From Burkholderiales bacterium (GTDB lineage Bacteria; Pseudomonadota; Gammaproteobacteria; Burkholderiales; JAEUOS01): a DNA stretch of 64,000 nt. The notes beneath the pieces were generated by a model. That model worked only from the letters and a program-made list of their open reading frames with translations, made no database searches and was not told where the DNA came from. The position numbers and the translations under genes were made by a program. Of this stretch, positions 1-9,229 are shown one piece after another (position 1 is the stretch's first letter; the number at the start of each line of letters is the position of its first letter). Location: positions 27,001 through 91,000 of the forward strand of contig CANJDH010000005.1 of the NCBI GenBank assembly GCA_947473125.1, in the 5' to 3' direction.

Positions 1-236
1 TAGGCGTTCCACTCCGGGTCGGCGTATAGCGCCGCGCGCCTTTGCTCACGCTCGACCATCGACGCATAGCGCCAGAAATGCACCACCTGGTTGAGCACCT
101 CGGTCTCCGTGACGAACCAGCCGACCGGTGTACCAAGGTGCGTCCAGTGGATCGGCTTGCCATGCCGCTCGTAGTTGTCCAGGTAGGCAGCCAGTTGCCC
201 GGGAACGATCGTGTAAGTACGCTCTTCGAGGATCAT
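1..236 (-). CDS. NIPSNAP family protein (3' end outside window)
   Basis: The first 78 codons of a gene that runs off the left edge. The reading frame starts at the ATG ending at 236 (MILEERTYTIVPG) and shows the NIPSNAP pattern: RTYT near the N-terminus, a V/TETEVLNQVVHFW block, then R..RAALYADPEW. Two other members lie in the window (10003-10350 and 18650-18973), and this copy aligns with them along its whole visible length. NIPSNAP proteins are small ferredoxin-fold proteins; the bacterial ones often sit in degradation operons without a proven reaction. It is 16 bp downstream of the Bug receptor gene and would be the last visible gene of the long leftward operon. Confidence 0.8.
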   Translation of the reverse strand, partial: MILEERTYTIVPGQLAAYLDNYERHGKPIHWTHLGTPVGWFVTETEVLNQVVHFWRYASMVEREQRRAALYADPEWNA

Positions 237-252
237 GCGGCACTCGCCCGGG

Positions 253-1239
253 TTACTGCAGTTGAATATTGTTGGCCTTGATCACCCGCGCCCACTTGAC
301 CGTGTCGTCCTGGACCATCCTGCCCAGCTCCTCGGGAGTGGACACGGCAGGATCAAGGCCCAGGCCGGAAAAGCGCTCGCGCACGTCCGGCGCCGCGATG
401 ACCCGCGCCAGTTCGGCATTCAATTTCAGCGTGATCTCGCGCGGCAGGCTGGCCGGTGCGAACAGCGCATACCAGGCGCTAGCTTCGAAACCCGGCAAGC
501 CGGCTTCAGCAATGGTCGGCACGTCCGGCGCGGCGCCGCTGCGCTTCGACCCGCTTACGCCCAGGGCGCGCAGCTTCCCGTCACGCACCATCGGAATCAC
601 TGCCGCCACGCTGTTGAACATCATGGACACGCGTCCGGCCACGAGATCGGGCATCACCTGCCCCGAACCCTTGTAGGGTACGTGCACCGTGTCCACACCG
701 GCCAGCCCGTTGAACATGGCGCCCGACATATGCTGGACCGTGCCGGCGCCGGCCGAGGCATAGGTCAGCTTGCCAGGGTTCGCCTTTGCGTGGGCTACGA
801 GTTCCTTGACCGACTTTGCAGGCACGTCATTCGCCACTACCAGCATCACCGCCGTATAGGCCACCAATGACACCGGCGTGAAATCCTTGAATCCGTCATA
901 AGGCATGCTGGCGTACAGGCTCTGGTTGATCGACTGCGTCGCCGTCGTGGTCATGAGCAGCGTGTAGCCGTCCGGCGGCGATTTTGCGACTGCATCCGCA
1001 CCCAGATTGCCCCCCGCACCGGGCTTGTTGTCGATGATCACTGACTGCCCCAGTGCGGCGCCCAACTTCTGCCCAATGACCCTACCCAGGATGTCCGGCG
1101 CGCCTCCCGGGCCGTACGGCACCACGATGCGGATCGGCTTGGCGGGATAGGTTCCTTGGGCGTGGGCTGCAACTGACCAGACCACGCACATTCCGAGAAA
1201 AAGTGAAATCGGTGCGCAAAGCAGGAGGCGGGTTCTCAT
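253..1239 (-). CDS. Bug/TctC-family periplasmic substrate-binding protein
   Basis: 328 aa. Residues 1-27 form a signal peptide (hydrophobic stretch, AHA before Q28). The mature start YPAKPIRIVVPYGPGGAPDI and the later DNKPGAGGN and GYTLLM blocks are diagnostic of the tripartite tricarboxylate transporter receptor family, which is greatly expanded in Burkholderiales. These receptors bind small carboxylates or amides in the periplasm. No TctA/TctB membrane genes are nearby, as is usual for orphan Bug proteins. It lies 42 bp after the ketopentenoate hydratase-like gene, on the same strand, so it probably belongs to the long catabolic operon. The ligand cannot be deduced. Confidence 0.9.
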   Translation of the reverse strand: MRTRLLLCAPISLFLGMCVVWSVAAHAQGTYPAKPIRIVVPYGPGGAPDILGRVIGQKLGAALGQSVIIDNKPGAGGNLGADAVAKSPPDGYTLLMTTTATQSINQSLYASMPYDGFKDFTPVSLVAYTAVMLVVANDVPAKSVKELVAHAKANPGKLTYASAGAGTVQHMSGAMFNGLAGVDTVHVPYKGSGQVMPDLVAGRVSMMFNSVAAVIPMVRDGKLRALGVSGSKRSGAAPDVPTIAEAGLPGFEASAWYALFAPASLPREITLKLNAELARVIAAPDVRERFSGLGLDPAVSTPEELGRMVQDDTVKWARVIKANNIQLQ

Positions 1240-1281
1240 TGGGTTGTGCTTCCGGCGGAAAGTGGTTGTGCGTGATCGGGC

Positions 1282-2061
1282 TTATGCAAACACTGCGCGC
1301 ACACAGCCCAATCCGGCGATCTGCGCATTGAAGGTATCACCAGGCTGCGCGGCCACCATCGGCCCGAGCGCACCGGTCATCAGCACGTCACCAGCCATGA
1401 GCGGACGGCCAACGCGCGCCATGGTACGCGCCAGCCACGCGGCAGCGTTGAGCGGGTTGCCAAGGCAGGCCGCGCCGACACCGAGCGACACCACCTCGTT
1501 GCCGCGCTCCATCACCATGCCGGCAAGCCGCAGGTCGATCTGATTGAGCATCACCGGCGTGTCGCCGAGCACAAACAAACCGGACGAGGCGTTGTCGGCA
1601 ATCGTGTCGGCCAGCTTGATGTCCCAATTCTGAATGCGGCTGTCGACAATTTCGAGCGCGGGCAGGCAGTAGGCCACCGCGCGGATCATGTCGGCCACGG
1701 TGGCATCGGCATTGGTCACGTCGCGCTCCAGCACCAGCGCGACTTCGGCTTCAACGCGCGGCTGGATCGTGCGTTCCGCCGCAATCGCTTCGCCGTTGCT
1801 CACCAGCATGTCGGCGAACAGCATGCCGTAGTCGGGTTGGTCGACGCCGAGTTGTTGCTGCACTGCCTTGGCGGTGAGGCCGATCTTGCGGCCGGTCAGG
1901 CGCCGGCCGGCGGCGAGTGCCGCTTCGGTATTGATGTTCTGAATCGCATAGGCGGCCTCAGCATTGACCGGGCCGATGGTGTCGCGCAGCGGCGCAATCG
2001 GCGCGCGTTGGCGTTCTGCGTCGCGCAGTGAAGCGGCTAAAACCGGGTATTGATCGCGCAT
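1282..2061 (-). CDS. 2-keto-4-pentenoate hydratase family protein
   Basis: 259 aa, the usual length of MhpD-type hydratases of the fumarylacetoacetase-like fold. Seen: [13 protein letters not shown] with the paired glutamates that bind the divalent metal, [10 protein letters not shown] with the third acidic ligand, and a C-terminal GD.. segment ([14 protein letters not shown]). Such enzymes hydrate 2-hydroxypenta-2,4-dienoate-like products of aromatic meta-cleavage; related members decarboxylate 4-oxalocrotonate. Start: GGAGG followed by six bases and the ATG ending at 2061. An ATG two codons upstream overlaps the SDR stop (ATGA) but touches the Shine-Dalgarno sequence. Part of the operon, 2 bp after the SDR gene. 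Confidence 0.8.
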   Translation of the reverse strand: MRDQYPVLAASLRDAERQRAPIAPLRDTIGPVNAEAAYAIQNINTEAALAAGRRLTGRKIGLTAKAVQQQLGVDQPDYGMLFADMLVSNGEAIAAERTIQPRVEAEVALVLERDVTNADATVADMIRAVAYCLPALEIVDSRIQNWDIKLADTIADNASSGLFVLGDTPVMLNQIDLRLAGMVMERGNEVVSLGVGAACLGNPLNAAAWLARTMARVGRPLMAGDVLMTGALGPMVAAQPGDTFNAQIAGLGCVRAVFA

Positions 2062-2063
2062 CT

Positions 2064-2795
2064 TCATCCTCCCAAATGGCGGCCGCCATCGCAATCGATG
2101 ATCGCGCCATTGACGAAGGTGTTGGTGGTCACCATTGCCACCGCCTGCCCTACATCGTCCGGTGTGCCGACGCGTTTGACCGGCACCACTGCCGCCATGT
2201 CGGCGTAGAGTTTGGCGCGCGCTTCTTCAGGCATCGCCTTGCGCCAATAAGGGGTGTCGATGAAGCCCGGCGAGACCGCGTTGACACGCACCGGTGCCAA
2301 TTCGAGCGCAAGTGGGCCGATCATCGCGTGCAGTGCGCCGTTGGTGGCGGCGAGGCCCGCCATGCCGCGGATCGCCAGGCGCGCCGCTGCGCCGCTCACC
2401 CAGGTGATCGACCCGGCCCCGCGCAATTGCGCCAGCGCCGCCATGGTGATGCGCTGGTAGTGCCAGAACTTGTTGTCGAAGCCGGCGCGCATCTTGGCTT
2501 CGTCGAGCGTGCGGTACGGGCCGATGGCGCTGCCGCCGCCAACGCACACCACCAGATGATCGAAGGCACCGAAATCAGTGAAGGCCTTTGCGAGGGCAGC
2601 GCCATCCGCTGCATTGACTGCAAAGCCGCGCGTGCCATCGGGAAGGGTCTTGAGGGCGCTGTCGAGATTGCCTTGCGTGGAGCCGGCAATGGCTACCCCG
2701 GCACCCAGCGCAGCTAGCGCCTGCGCCGAGGCGAGGCCTATGCCGGAGCTGCCGCCGAACACCCAGGCGCGCTGTCCTTTCAAGGAGGGCGTCAT
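2064..2795 (-). CDS. SDR family oxidoreductase lacking the YxxxK motif
   Basis: 243 aa. The Rossmann nucleotide loop GGSSGIG is at residues 14-20 and the C-terminus [11 protein letters not shown] fits the short-chain dehydrogenase family. The catalytic serine is present (TWVSGAAA), but where Tyr-x-x-x-Lys is expected the sequence reads GLAATNGAL, so Tyr and Lys are replaced by Leu and Asn. A known SDR subgroup has the same change together with the [16 protein letters not shown] block seen here. It may therefore bind nucleotide without classical dehydrogenase chemistry. It is 3 bp downstream of the NAD(P)-binding reductase gene and overlaps an alternative start of the hydratase gene. Confidence 0.85.
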   Translation of the reverse strand: MTPSLKGQRAWVFGGSSGIGLASAQALAALGAGVAIAGSTQGNLDSALKTLPDGTRGFAVNAADGAALAKAFTDFGAFDHLVVCVGGGSAIGPYRTLDEAKMRAGFDNKFWHYQRITMAALAQLRGAGSITWVSGAAARLAIRGMAGLAATNGALHAMIGPLALELAPVRVNAVSPGFIDTPYWRKAMPEEARAKLYADMAAVVPVKRVGTPDDVGQAVAMVTTNTFVNGAIIDCDGGRHLGG

Positions 2796-2798
2796 GTC

Positions 2799-3434
2799 CT
2801 AGGCTCCGCGCCGGATCAGGGCGAACGCGTAGTCGCGCGTCAGCCCCTGGCGGTAGGCGCAGTAAATCCACAGTTGCGCCATCGGTTCAAGCACGCGCGC
2901 CATTTTGAGGTTGCCGGCGTCGATGGCTTCAAAGCCGATCGCGGTGGCGAGGTCGAGCACCACGCCCTTGGCGGCCTGGTCGTCGCCCGCTACAAACATG
3001 ACAGCGTGGCGCTGCTCCATCACTGGATCGTCCATCACGTTAAAACCGGTGCTGTTGAAGGCCTTGACCACGTTGGCGCCATTGCTCCAGCGTGACACCT
3101 GCTCGGCCCCCGAATCGGTGTGGCCGATGGTAAGCGCGAGATCAGCGCCTAACGGGTTGGTGGCGTCGATCAGAATTTTGCCGGCCAGGTCGCCGCACTC
3201 CGCCAAGGCGGCCTGCGTGGTGTTCCATGGCGTCGCGAGCAACACCACGCTTGCGCCCTTGACGGCGGCGGCACTGGTCATGAGCTGCCCCTTGCCGCCG
3301 GTCTGCGTGACCAGGCTTTGATACTTCTCGCGCGCCGGGTCGCGCACTCCAAACAAAATCTCGTGGCCGGCGGCGGCCCAGCGTTTGCCGAGCGCGCCGC
3401 CGACATTGCCGGCGCCGATGATGGCGATTTTCAT
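2799..3434 (-). CDS. NADPH-dependent F420-reductase-like NAD(P)-binding protein
   Basis: 211 aa. It opens with MKIAIIGAGNVGGALGKRW, a dinucleotide-binding fold with GAGNVG at 7-12, followed by ILFGVRDP and a later VVLLATPW block typical of the NADP oxidoreductase, F420-dependent-like family. In proteobacteria without F420 these proteins are probable NADP-dependent reductases of unknown substrate. The chosen ATG has AAAGG about 9 bases upstream; an upstream in-frame ATG would add 11 residues with no family similarity. Operon member between the AMP-binding gene (29 bp gap) and the SDR gene (3 bp gap). Confidence 0.8.
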   Translation of the reverse strand: MKIAIIGAGNVGGALGKRWAAAGHEILFGVRDPAREKYQSLVTQTGGKGQLMTSAAAVKGASVVLLATPWNTTQAALAECGDLAGKILIDATNPLGADLALTIGHTDSGAEQVSRWSNGANVVKAFNSTGFNVMDDPVMEQRHAVMFVAGDDQAAKGVVLDLATAIGFEAIDAGNLKMARVLEPMAQLWIYCAYRQGLTRDYAFALIRRGA

Positions 3435-3463
3435 GATGCCAAACCTTTCGTGTGAGAGAACCT

Positions 3464-5164
3464 TCAATCGGGGAATAAACGGTGTGCGTAACGGTTGCGC
3501 ACAAAGGCACGGCGCAGCGCGAGCGATGCGGTGAGCTCGCCGTTGCCGGGGTCAAGCGGGCGCGGCAGCACGATGTGACGCGCGATGCGCGCCTGCAGCG
3601 GCAAGCACTGGTTGGCACGCGCCACCGCGTCAGAGGCAATCTGCTGCACCTCGGCCGAATCGGCCAGGCTGCGCGCAGTGGTGAAGGCCAGCCCGCGCAT
3701 ACGGGCCCAGTCGCGCACGGCGGTTTCGTCGAGCTCGATCAATGCCGTGATGCCGGTAGCCGGCCCGCCCACCGCCACCGCCTGGTTGACGAAGGTGGAC
3801 ACCGCCAGTTCGCGCTCGATCAGCCCGGCCTGCACCGGATCACCCTCTGCCACGTGCAGGCAATCGACGCCGCGCCCCAGGAGTTGCATTCCGCCGGTGG
3901 TCTGCAATGCGAGATCACCGGTCGCCATCCATTGGGCGTTGCCGCTGCTGCGTACCAGCAACTCGCTGGCGCCGTCCAATTGCGCCGACACGTGGGAAAA
4001 CCACTGTAGCGTGGGGGAGGCCGGCGTGGACGCCGCATTGCCTGCGGCGAGCACAGCTACCGGCCCGGCGGCGTCAGCGAGGCTGTAGATGCCAGTTACC
4101 GATTTACCGAGATGTGCAAAACATTCCGTGCTGGCCGCAGACAACTGATCGTAGCCACAGCCGAGCCAGGTGGCGCGCGCGAGGCCAAGGGCATTGAGCA
4201 GGGGCCGGCCCGCCAGCCAGGCGAGCGGGCCGGACGCCGCACCGTGCGCCAATACCTGCGTGAACAAGGCTTGGCGCACGCCACCGGCGCGTTCGATGCG
4301 CGCCACGGTTTCGCGGCGCATGCGCTCATAGGCGCGCGCCGGCGCGGCAACCAAAGCGGGCGAAGCTTCGCGCAACTCGATTTGGGTCAGCATGCGGCCC
4401 TCGCCGAAGCAGGGTACCGCACCCGTGACCGCCGGCGCGGCGACGCAAAAGAAATGGCCGAGTGGGTCGGCCAGCGCGAACTGCGCAGCCAGCAAGGCGC
4501 CCGCGGCGAATGGCACGCGCCCTCGCGCGCCCTGCATCATGGTGAGCAAGGCGTGGTGTGAGAAGGTCAACAAGCGGGCATCGCCGCACACCCCACCCGA
4601 GTACAGCGCCAATCCGGGTGCGCTGCCGGACAAGAGCGCGGTGCGCACCGCCAGCGCCGCAGCGCGACCGTCGAGCGCCCCGCCTTGTTCGACCACTGCG
4701 GCCAGCGGCTCTACCTTGACGTGGCGGTAACCGCGCACGCCTTTGGCATCGATTACCAACAGGCGCTGCAACTGCGGCAAGCGGGAGAGCACGTCGGCGG
4801 CCTTGTCCACCTGCTCCTGATCTTCGGCAATCAGGATCGAGACGCCGGCCTCCTCGCAATACGAGGCCAGCGCACCTGGTGCAATCGTCGGATGCAGCAA
4901 CAAGGGGCGCAAGCCGGCAAGCTGGCAGGCGTACACAGCCAGCACGGCATCGATGCGCTGACCCGACAGGATTGCTACTGTTTCGCCGCGTTGCGTGCCT
5001 TCGGCATCGAGGCCGAGTGCGCAATCTTCGATCCAGCGTGCGCACGCGCCCCAGCCATGCCGCTCCCAGATGCCGTAGCGCTTTTGCAGGAAGGCGAGTG
5101 ATTCCGGCGCGGCAGCAGCGCGCGCCAGCGCGGCACCAGCGAGGGTGGTGCTCAGTTCAGCCAT
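3464..5164 (-). CDS. AMP-binding (ANL) superfamily protein with degenerate active site
   Basis: 566 aa, the length and overall layout of acyl/aryl-CoA synthetases commonly encoded beside liv-type transporters. Key catalytic motifs are damaged: the phosphate-binding loop, normally YTSGTTG.PKG, reads LYSGGVCGDARL; the hinge region still has ATGDLALQTTGGMQLLGRG; the C-terminal lysine region, normally LT.TLKLRR, reads LTASLALRR, so the adenylation lysine is alanine. The protein may be a non-catalytic paralogue or have different chemistry. It overlaps the end of livF by 13 bp, indicating translational coupling. The frame is intact throughout, so the gene is not a simple pseudogene. Confidence 0.75.
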   Translation of the reverse strand: MAELSTTLAGAALARAAAAPESLAFLQKRYGIWERHGWGACARWIEDCALGLDAEGTQRGETVAILSGQRIDAVLAVYACQLAGLRPLLLHPTIAPGALASYCEEAGVSILIAEDQEQVDKAADVLSRLPQLQRLLVIDAKGVRGYRHVKVEPLAAVVEQGGALDGRAAALAVRTALLSGSAPGLALYSGGVCGDARLLTFSHHALLTMMQGARGRVPFAAGALLAAQFALADPLGHFFCVAAPAVTGAVPCFGEGRMLTQIELREASPALVAAPARAYERMRRETVARIERAGGVRQALFTQVLAHGAASGPLAWLAGRPLLNALGLARATWLGCGYDQLSAASTECFAHLGKSVTGIYSLADAAGPVAVLAAGNAASTPASPTLQWFSHVSAQLDGASELLVRSSGNAQWMATGDLALQTTGGMQLLGRGVDCLHVAEGDPVQAGLIERELAVSTFVNQAVAVGGPATGITALIELDETAVRDWARMRGLAFTTARSLADSAEVQQIASDAVARANQCLPLQARIARHIVLPRPLDPGNGELTASLALRRAFVRNRYAHRLFPD

Positions 5165-5952
5165 CGCTTTGCCTGCCGGTAATGTTTGACATCACGAAAG
5201 CTCTTGCGCCCGCCCTCGGCCCCGCCGAGATAGAAATTCTTCACATCCTGGTTGCCGGCCAATTCGGCAGCATTGCCTTCGAGCATGATCGAGCCGCTCT
5301 CGAGAATGTAGGCATAGTCAGCGTTGGCCAGCGCAACGCGCGCGTTCTGCTCGACCACCAGCATCGCCACCCCGGTGCTTTGGTTGATCTGGCGGATGAT
5401 GGCGAAAATCTCGGCGACGATCTTGGGAGCGAGGCCGAGTGATGGTTCGTCAAACAGAATCACGCGCGGGCGCGCCACCAGCGCGCGGCCGATTGCCAGC
5501 ATCTGCTGCTCACCGCCCGAGAGATAGCCGCAAATCTGGCGGGCGCGCTCCTTCAGACGCGGGAAGAAGGCGTATACCTCGTCGAAGTCGCGCGGCGCGG
5601 CGTGCCGGCCGCCAAGCGCATTGCAGGCGGCCACCAGATTTTCCTCGACCGTCATGTCGGTGAACAACTGGCGGCCCTCACGCACATGGAACAGGCCGCG
5701 CCGCGTCAGGGTGTGCGGTGCCAGGCCCGTGGTATCGGCGCCGTCGAATGCGACGCGGCCACCGCTGATTTCACCATTCTCCAGCGGCAACAGGCCGGTG
5801 ATGGCTTTGAGGGTCGTGGTCTTGCCCGCCCCGTTGGAGCCGAGCAAGGCGACGATCTTGCCTTCGGGCACCGCGAGCGACAAGCCGCGCAGCACTTGCA
5901 GCGTGCCTTGATACACCACGTCGAGCGCGGTCACTTCAAGAGCGTTGGCCAT
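5152..5952 (-). CDS. livF: Branched-chain-type ABC transporter ATP-binding protein LivF
   Basis: 266 aa. Walker A GSNGAGKTT at about 38-46, signature YLSGGEQQM near 145, Walker B ILFDEPSLGLAP and the switch histidine-like region VVEQN. These are hallmarks of the LivF ATPase, the second nucleotide-binding subunit of hydrophobic amino acid-type (HAAT) importers. In catabolic operons such importers often carry aromatic or other carboxylates rather than leucine. Encoded 86 bp after the periplasmic binding protein. A C-terminal tail of about 25 residues (GGRKSFRDVKHYRQAKRW) extends beyond the usual LivF end and overlaps the next gene. Confidence 0.92.
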   Translation of the reverse strand: MANALEVTALDVVYQGTLQVLRGLSLAVPEGKIVALLGSNGAGKTTTLKAITGLLPLENGEISGGRVAFDGADTTGLAPHTLTRRGLFHVREGRQLFTDMTVEENLVAACNALGGRHAAPRDFDEVYAFFPRLKERARQICGYLSGGEQQMLAIGRALVARPRVILFDEPSLGLAPKIVAEIFAIIRQINQSTGVAMLVVEQNARVALANADYAYILESGSIMLEGNAAELAGNQDVKNFYLGGAEGGRKSFRDVKHYRQAKRWLN

Positions 5953-5974
5953 GGCGGGTCATAGAAGAGGAAGG

Positions 5975-6019
5975 CTGAAGAGTGTTGGTGGGAGCGGCTT
6001 GCAGGCGCATGCCCGGACG
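5975..6019 (-). repeat. REP-like dispersed repeat, copy 1
   Basis: Read on the plus strand, the sequence contains TTGGTGGGAGCGGCTTGC followed by AGGCGCATGCC, matching the core of six other copies in the window. It fills the 86-bp gap between livK and livF. It could form a weak hairpin in the transcript and act as a REP-like mRNA stability element; that function is inferred. Confidence 0.55.
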
Positions 6020-6038
6020 GCTCTTCGGGGATGGCTGC

Positions 6039-7250
6039 CTACTTGACCGACATCCAGGCCGACACCGGCACCGGCTTCATGTCGGCCTTGGCGTCGAAGC
6101 GCACCACCTGCGCGACCGGAATGCTGTAGCCACTGAGCGTGACCGGCGCGCCGATCAGGCCGCCGGTGTCCCAGCCCTTGACGGCCTTGAGCGCGTCGCG
6201 CAGGTTTTCGCCGGTGAGCGCTTTTTTTGCGGCCAGCGTGTCATCAGCCGCTTTGACGAACAGCATCATTGAGGCCCAGCCTTGCATGTAGTAGATGTCG
6301 GGGTAGCCGTCGTATTTGGGATCACGCTTGCGCTTGATGTCGTCAATCGCTTTGAGCGTCGGTGCGGTGGCGCCCGCCGTGTTCCACGCGTAGTTGGAAA
6401 CACCGATGAAACCGTCGGCGGCGTCGCCGGCGCGCTTGAGAATCGTGCGCGACCCTTCCCAGAAGGTACCCATGAATTTGGTCTCGAGCTTGTACTCGCG
6501 CGCCAACTTCATCACCTCGGTGAAGATCGGCGCGCCGCCGAATCCGTGGATGATCGTGAAGTCGGGTTTGGCCTGGCGCAGCTTGATGGTCTCGGCCGTG
6601 ACATCAACGTCACGGAATTTCATTTCGGTGATCAGCACCACGTCAATACCGAGCTCGGCGGCGCGTTTTTTCAGGAACTCCAGCGGGTCGCGCCCGTATT
6701 CGGAGGCGCTGTGGATCACCGCCAGTTTGGCGCGCCCGCCCTTGTGGCTGTCCTTGATGTGCTGGAGCAGCGCACCCACCGCTTCGCTGTAGGTCGGGCC
6801 GCTCATGAAGTGGTAGCCGTATTTCTGCGCGTCGATCAGGTCTGAAGCGTACGAGGTCGAGGTCATCAGCACCTTGTAGCGCTCGTTGTTCTCCTGCGAG
6901 GCGGCGCGGATGAAGCCGGTGCCGTCGCCAAACACCGCGACCGGCTTGTCCGATGCCATGAACTTCTTGAACGCGGCGACCGCCTGATCGACCTTGTATT
7001 GGGTGTCCTCCACTAGGAATTTCACCTTCTTGCCGCGCACTCCGCCCTTGGAATTGACGAAGTCTATGTAGTCCTTCATGCCTTCGAGCTGGTCTTTGGC
7101 CACGGCGGCGAACGGGCCGGTCAGTGGCAGCGTCGCAGCGAACACCACCTCGTCCGTTGCCTGCGCGCGCACCGTGCCGGGCAGGCCGGTGCTCACTGCA
7201 ACGGCGCTGGCCGCGGCAAATGTGTTGAAACCTCTGCGTGTGATGTGCAT
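6039..7250 (-). CDS. livK: Branched-chain-type ABC transporter periplasmic binding protein LivK
   Basis: 403 aa. It begins MHITRRGFNTFAAA with a twin-arginine-like RRGF motif and a hydrophobic stretch ending at VRAQA, so export (possibly by Tat) is expected. The mature part has the type-I periplasmic fold signature VVFAATLPLTGPFAAVAKDQ and KVKFLVEDTQY. It supplies the ligand to the LivHMGF complex encoded around it. An upstream in-frame start would add 27 residues ahead of the signal peptide; the ATG at 7250 has an AAGGAGAC site directly upstream. Ligand unknown; the catabolic neighbours suggest a carboxylated ring or chain compound. Confidence 0.9.
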   Translation of the reverse strand: MHITRRGFNTFAAASAVAVSTGLPGTVRAQATDEVVFAATLPLTGPFAAVAKDQLEGMKDYIDFVNSKGGVRGKKVKFLVEDTQYKVDQAVAAFKKFMASDKPVAVFGDGTGFIRAASQENNERYKVLMTSTSYASDLIDAQKYGYHFMSGPTYSEAVGALLQHIKDSHKGGRAKLAVIHSASEYGRDPLEFLKKRAAELGIDVVLITEMKFRDVDVTAETIKLRQAKPDFTIIHGFGGAPIFTEVMKLAREYKLETKFMGTFWEGSRTILKRAGDAADGFIGVSNYAWNTAGATAPTLKAIDDIKRKRDPKYDGYPDIYYMQGWASMMLFVKAADDTLAAKKALTGENLRDALKAVKGWDTGGLIGAPVTLSGYSIPVAQVVRFDAKADMKPVPVSAWMSVK

Positions 7251-7281
7251 GCTTGTCTCCTTGTTGTAAATGAAAAACAGC

Positions 7282-8355
7282 TCAGGTTTTGAACGGCCAC
7301 ATTTGCAGCGACACGCGCGCGCGCCGCACAATTTCGGCCAGGCCGAACGGCTCGAACAGCAGGAAGCCGACGATCAACAGGCCAAATACCAGCTCGCGCG
7401 CCGAGGCGAGCATGATCGCGCCCTTGACCGCGTCGGCACCGGCCAAGGCCGACACCACGGCCTTGAGAATCTCGGGCACCGCAACCATGAACAGGGCGCC
7501 GAGGATCGACCCGAGCACCGAGCCCAGGCCACCGACGATGATTGCGGTCAACTGAAAGATCGACGCGGTGAAGGTGTATTGCTCGGGGTTGACCACCTTG
7601 AAGAAGTAGGCCATCAAAGCCCCGGCGATGCCGGCGTAGAACGAGGCGATGGCAAACGCGAGCAGCTTGGTGCGCAGCAGGTCGATACCAAGCACCTCGG
7701 CCGAGTAGTCACGCTCGCGCACCGCGATGAAGGAGCGTCCAATGCGGGTGCGGAACAGGTTGTGCGCCGCCAGGCACATCAGCACCGTGACTGGCATGAT
7801 CAGCCAGTAGAGACGCATGTCGGAGTCGAGGCGAATGCCGAAGAAGCTCGCCGGCGCGACCTGGAAGCCGCGATCGCCACCGGTGACCGACTCCCAGTGC
7901 TGGGCCGCGAACAGGAACAGGTACTGCGCGGCCAGCGTGGCAATCGCCAGATACAGGCCCTTTATGCGCAAGCTCGGCAGGCCGACGATCAGGCCCGCAA
8001 AGGCCGCCATCAAGCCGCCAAACGGCACGGCCAGCCAGAACGGCCAGCCGAATTTCACGGTGGCCACCGCACAGGAATAGGCACCGATGCCATTGAACGC
8101 GGCATGGCCGATCGACAGCAGACCGGTGTAGCCGGTCAGGATGTTGAGGCCGATGACGCTGACAACTGTCATCGCTGCCACACACGCAAGGTAGACCAGA
8201 TAGTCGCCCGCAACGAAGGGAAACAGCGCGAGTAACCCGAGCAGCAGCGCCAGGCCCAGGCGGCGCTCGCCGCTGTCGAGCCAAGCGGCCGTTGCGCGGT
8301 AATTGGACGGTGCAATGCCGGCACGCGGGCCGACCAGGTCGAGGGAGAAGCTCAT
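7282..8355 (-). CDS. livM: Branched-chain-type ABC transporter permease LivM
   Basis: 357 aa, multi-pass membrane protein. It shows the LivM hallmarks GLNILTGYTGLLSIGHAAFNGIGAY and RTRIGRSFIAVRERDYSAEVLGID (the EAA-like cytoplasmic loop), then GGLGSVLGSILGALF. Works with LivH as the transmembrane pore. Its start overlaps the livH stop by 4 bp, a coupled pair. The unusually hydrophilic first 30 residues (RAGIAPSNYRATAAWLDSG) are common in the family. Confidence 0.92.
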   Translation of the reverse strand: MSFSLDLVGPRAGIAPSNYRATAAWLDSGERRLGLALLLGLLALFPFVAGDYLVYLACVAAMTVVSVIGLNILTGYTGLLSIGHAAFNGIGAYSCAVATVKFGWPFWLAVPFGGLMAAFAGLIVGLPSLRIKGLYLAIATLAAQYLFLFAAQHWESVTGGDRGFQVAPASFFGIRLDSDMRLYWLIMPVTVLMCLAAHNLFRTRIGRSFIAVRERDYSAEVLGIDLLRTKLLAFAIASFYAGIAGALMAYFFKVVNPEQYTFTASIFQLTAIIVGGLGSVLGSILGALFMVAVPEILKAVVSALAGADAVKGAIMLASARELVFGLLIVGFLLFEPFGLAEIVRRARVSLQMWPFKT

Positions 8356-9224
8356 ATGCGTTCGATCTCCTTGCGGCCAAACAGGCCGTGCGGGCGCACC
8401 AGCAGCACCGCGAGCACAACGATGAAGGGCATGATTTCGCGGTATTGCCCGCCGAGGTAGGCGCCGGTCATGCTTTGCAGCCAGCCGATGATCAGACCGC
8501 CGACAATCACCCCGGCCAAACTATCGAGGCCGCCGACGATCAGTACCGCCAGCACCGACAGCGCGAGGTCGCCGAGGTGCGGTGTAAGGTTGTTGATCGC
8601 GGCCAGCAGCACGCCGGCAAAACCGCCCGCTGCAGCGGCCAGACCCCATGTCAACGCCGATATCACCGGTACGTTGATGCCGACTGCATAAGCGTTGACC
8701 TGGCTTGATGCGGCGGCGCGCATGGTAACGCCACCGCGCGTGAAGCGAAAGTAGAGCAGGCACGCGGCGATCACCGCCATGCTGATCACAAAGCTCCAGA
8801 ACACCGCGCCGGGAATCAGGATGTCGCCGATAAAGATGGGCTTGCGCGGCACCAGCTCGGGCAGGGTTCGTTGCTCCTGCCCCCAGATCAACCCGGCCGC
8901 GCCCTTGAGCACCAGGCCCAGACCGACGGTCGCCATCACGATCGACAGCAGCGGCTGACCGGCCAATGCGCGCAGCACGGTGCGTTCGATCAGCACGCCC
9001 GTGAGCAGTGCAAACAGGACCGTCGCCAGCAGCGCGATCGACCAGTGCAGGCCGGCCAGTTGATTGACCGACAGGAAGATGTAAGCACCCAGCATCATCA
9101 ACTCGCCCTGCGCGAAATTGAAAACGCCGGTTCCCTTGAACACCAGCACGAAGCCCAGCGCCATCAGCGCGTACATGCCGCCCGAGGCGATTCCCACCAT
9201 GCTGTATTCGATGAACAGGTTCAT
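8352..9224 (-). CDS. livH: Branched-chain-type ABC transporter permease LivH
   Basis: 290 aa. MNLFIEYSMVGIASGGMYALMALGFVLVFKGTGVFNFAQGELMMLGAY is the classical LivH N-terminus, and GGLDSLAGVIVGGLIIGW is the conserved late loop. The start at 9224 lies 5 bp after the livG stop; longer in-frame extensions upstream read through the livG coding region and are not real. Forms the heterodimeric membrane channel with LivM. Confidence 0.92.
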   Translation of the reverse strand: MNLFIEYSMVGIASGGMYALMALGFVLVFKGTGVFNFAQGELMMLGAYIFLSVNQLAGLHWSIALLATVLFALLTGVLIERTVLRALAGQPLLSIVMATVGLGLVLKGAAGLIWGQEQRTLPELVPRKPIFIGDILIPGAVFWSFVISMAVIAACLLYFRFTRGGVTMRAAASSQVNAYAVGINVPVISALTWGLAAAAGGFAGVLLAAINNLTPHLGDLALSVLAVLIVGGLDSLAGVIVGGLIIGWLQSMTGAYLGGQYREIMPFIVVLAVLLVRPHGLFGRKEIERI

Positions 9225-9229
9225 GCCGT

